A model generated the notes under the pieces. That model searched no databases. It saw only the letters and a list, made by a program, of their open reading frames with translations, and had not been told where the DNA came from. A DNA stretch of 64,000 nt. Source: Croceivirga thetidis (lineage in GTDB: Bacteria; Bacteroidota; Bacteroidia; Flavobacteriales; Flavobacteriaceae). Where the stretch lies: positions 700,929 through 764,928 of the forward strand of contig NZ_JAAWWL010000001.1 of the NCBI RefSeq assembly GCF_012272815.1, given 5' to 3'. The stretch's first letter is position 1. Every line of letters starts with the position of its first letter. Made by a program: the position numbers and the translations under genes. Shown here one piece after another: positions 62,683-64,000 of the stretch.

Positions 62683-64000
62683 ATGTACAGAAGCCAGACC
62701 TGTGGAGAATTAAATCAGGGCAATATTGGGGAAGAGGTAGTTTTAAGCGGTTGGATTTCCAAACTCCGTGATAAAGGATTTGTTGTCTGGATTGATCTTC
62801 GTGATCGCTACGGAATTACCCAATTGGTATTTGATGAAGAGCGTACCTCAAAAGACCTTTTAAACAGTGTTCGTTCATTGGGTCGTGAAACGGTTATTCA
62901 GGTTAAGGGGAAAGTCATTGAACGTGCTTCAAAAAACCCAAATATTCCTACGGGTGACATTGAAGTTTTGGTCGAGCAATTGACTATTTTGAACGAAGCT
63001 CTGTTACCTCCGTTTACCATAGAAGACGAAACCGATGGTGGCGAAGAACTACGCATGCAGTACAGATACCTTGATATTAGAAGGAATCCAGTAAAAAATA
63101 ACTTGATTTTCCGACACAAAGTCACCATGGAAGTCAGAAAGTACCTTTCTGATAACGGCTTTATTGAGATTGAAACACCTTATTTAATAAAATCCACACC
63201 AGAAGGAGCGCGAGATTTTTTGGTGCCCAGTCGAATGAACGAGGGTCAATTTTACGCGCTACCACAATCTCCCCAAACCTTTAAGCAGCTATTAATGGTT
63301 GGTGGCATGGACAAGTATTTTCAAATCGTAAAATGTTTTAGGGATGAAGACTTGCGTGCAGACCGTCAACCAGAATTCACCCAGATAGATTGCGAAATGG
63401 CTTTTGTGGAACAAGAAGATGTGTTAAATGCTTTTGAAGGATTGACCAAACATCTGCTAAAAGAAATCAAAGGTGTGGATATCGATACCTTCCCAAGAAT
63501 GACCTATGATGAAGCTATGGCCAAATATGGAAACGATAAACCTGACATTCGATTCGGAATGGAATTTGGAGAATTGAATGCCATTGCCCAGCATAAAGAT
63601 TTTAATGTATTTAATTCGGCTGAGTTGGTTGTGGGAATCGCCATTCCAGGTGGTAATTCCTACACTAGAAAGGAAATAGACAAACTCATCGACTGGGTAA
63701 AAAGACCACAGATTGGGGCGAAGGGAATGGTCTATTGCCGATGCAATGAGGATGGCACCTTTAAATCTTCGGTTGATAAATTTTACGACCAAGAAGATTT
63801 GGCCAAATGGGCTGCGGCCACTAGTGCCAATGCAGGAGATTTAATTTTGGTTCTTTCTGGTGAAGCCAATAAAACAAGAGCGCAATTGAGTGCTCTTCGT
63901 ATGGAATTGGCCGAACGCCTAGGACTTCGAAACCCAGATGAGTTCGCACCACTTTGGGTCATTGATTTTCCATTGCTGGAATTGGATGAGGAAACAGGGC
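62683..64000 (+). CDS. aspS: Aspartyl-tRNA synthetase (partial, C-terminus outside window)
   Basis: 439 residues of an expected 580 or so are visible; the frame is open to the window end. The start [20 protein letters not shown] leads into the OB-fold anticodon domain ([27 protein letters not shown]), then the class II core: [53 protein letters not shown] and motif 2 [20 protein letters not shown], followed by the GAD-type insert of bacterial enzymes. It charges tRNA-Asp in the cytoplasm. Confidence 0.97.
   Translation, partial: MYRSQTCGELNQGNIGEEVVLSGWISKLRDKGFVVWIDLRDRYGITQLVFDEERTSKDLLNSVRSLGRETVIQVKGKVIERASKNPNIPTGDIEVLVEQLTILNEALLPPFTIEDETDGGEELRMQYRYLDIRRNPVKNNLIFRHKVTMEVRKYLSDNGFIEIETPYLIKSTPEGARDFLVPSRMNEGQFYALPQSPQTFKQLLMVGGMDKYFQIVKCFRDEDLRADRQPEFTQIDCEMAFVEQEDVLNAFEGLTKHLLKEIKGVDIDTFPRMTYDEAMAKYGNDKPDIRFGMEFGELNAIAQHKDFNVFNSAELVVGIAIPGGNSYTRKEIDKLIDWVKRPQIGAKGMVYCRCNEDGTFKSSVDKFYDQEDLAKWAAATSANAGDLILVLSGEANKTRAQLSALRMELAERLGLRNPDEFAPLWVIDFPLLELDEETG

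Overview
The window is chromosomal DNA of a member of the Bacteroidota, most likely a marine Flavobacteriaceae. Support comes from a SusC/SusD pair, TonB-dependent receptors, many lipoproteins with short Bacteroidota-type lipoboxes, TAnnTTTG-type -7 promoter boxes, carotenoid genes (lycopene cyclase, polyprenyl synthase) and A+T-rich intergenic DNA. No species can be named from the sequence alone. No rRNA, tRNA, CRISPR array or insertion sequence was seen.

Layout. 1-3743 holds a cut-off secreted protein, a stand-alone TonB plug lipoprotein, a DUF2141 protein, a small membrane protein and a secreted S9 peptidase. From 3815 to 33863 every gene runs on the + strand. This stretch is dominated by 25 tandem paralogs of about 240-270 residues that I assign to the DUF6090 type. 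Each starts with the same basic segment and single membrane helix ([20 protein letters not shown] or close to it, then YxxYAIGEI...) and continues into a divergent, mostly helical domain of about 200 residues predicted to be periplasmic. They form three blocks: A with 4 copies (5391-8337), B with 10 copies (11593-19032) and C with 11 copies (22353-30590). Between the blocks sit a membrane-anchored GH113-like glycosidase, a DUF885-like lipoprotein and a Tricorn-type protease. The array is preceded by a formamidase-like lipoprotein and a one-helix protein, and followed by an SDR oxidoreductase, a flavin amine oxidase-like protein and a VIT1/CCC1-type transporter. Most junctions overlap by 4 or 8 bases, so long stretches are probably translationally coupled.

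33852-38644 carries an NTF2-like protein, an MFS transporter divergent from a Crp/Fnr regulator, GTP cyclohydrolase I (folE), and a ZIP transporter in an operon with a DtxR/MntR-type regulator. The regulator is divergent from a TonB receptor, with a candidate operator between them. 41158-48607 holds an orphan TPR histidine kinase, RDD and DUF1801 proteins, an unrecognised protein, a surface arylsulfotransferase-like lipoprotein, lycopene cyclase and a lipoprotein. 48604-57553 holds a polyprenyl synthase, an ECF sigma factor with a small membrane partner, and a TetR-TolC-adaptor-RND efflux operon ending in a strong terminator. 57618-62523 holds a YwqK-like protein, an unusual intergenic region with four helically phased TTTACAT-type heptamers, and a SusD/SusC pair. 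The window ends inside aspS (62683 onward).

The DUF6090 array is the most promising candidate for an undescribed system. A shared membrane anchor is joined to 25 different outer domains in one transcriptional direction, with secreted hydrolases lodged between blocks. Its function is unknown to me and is not claimed here.
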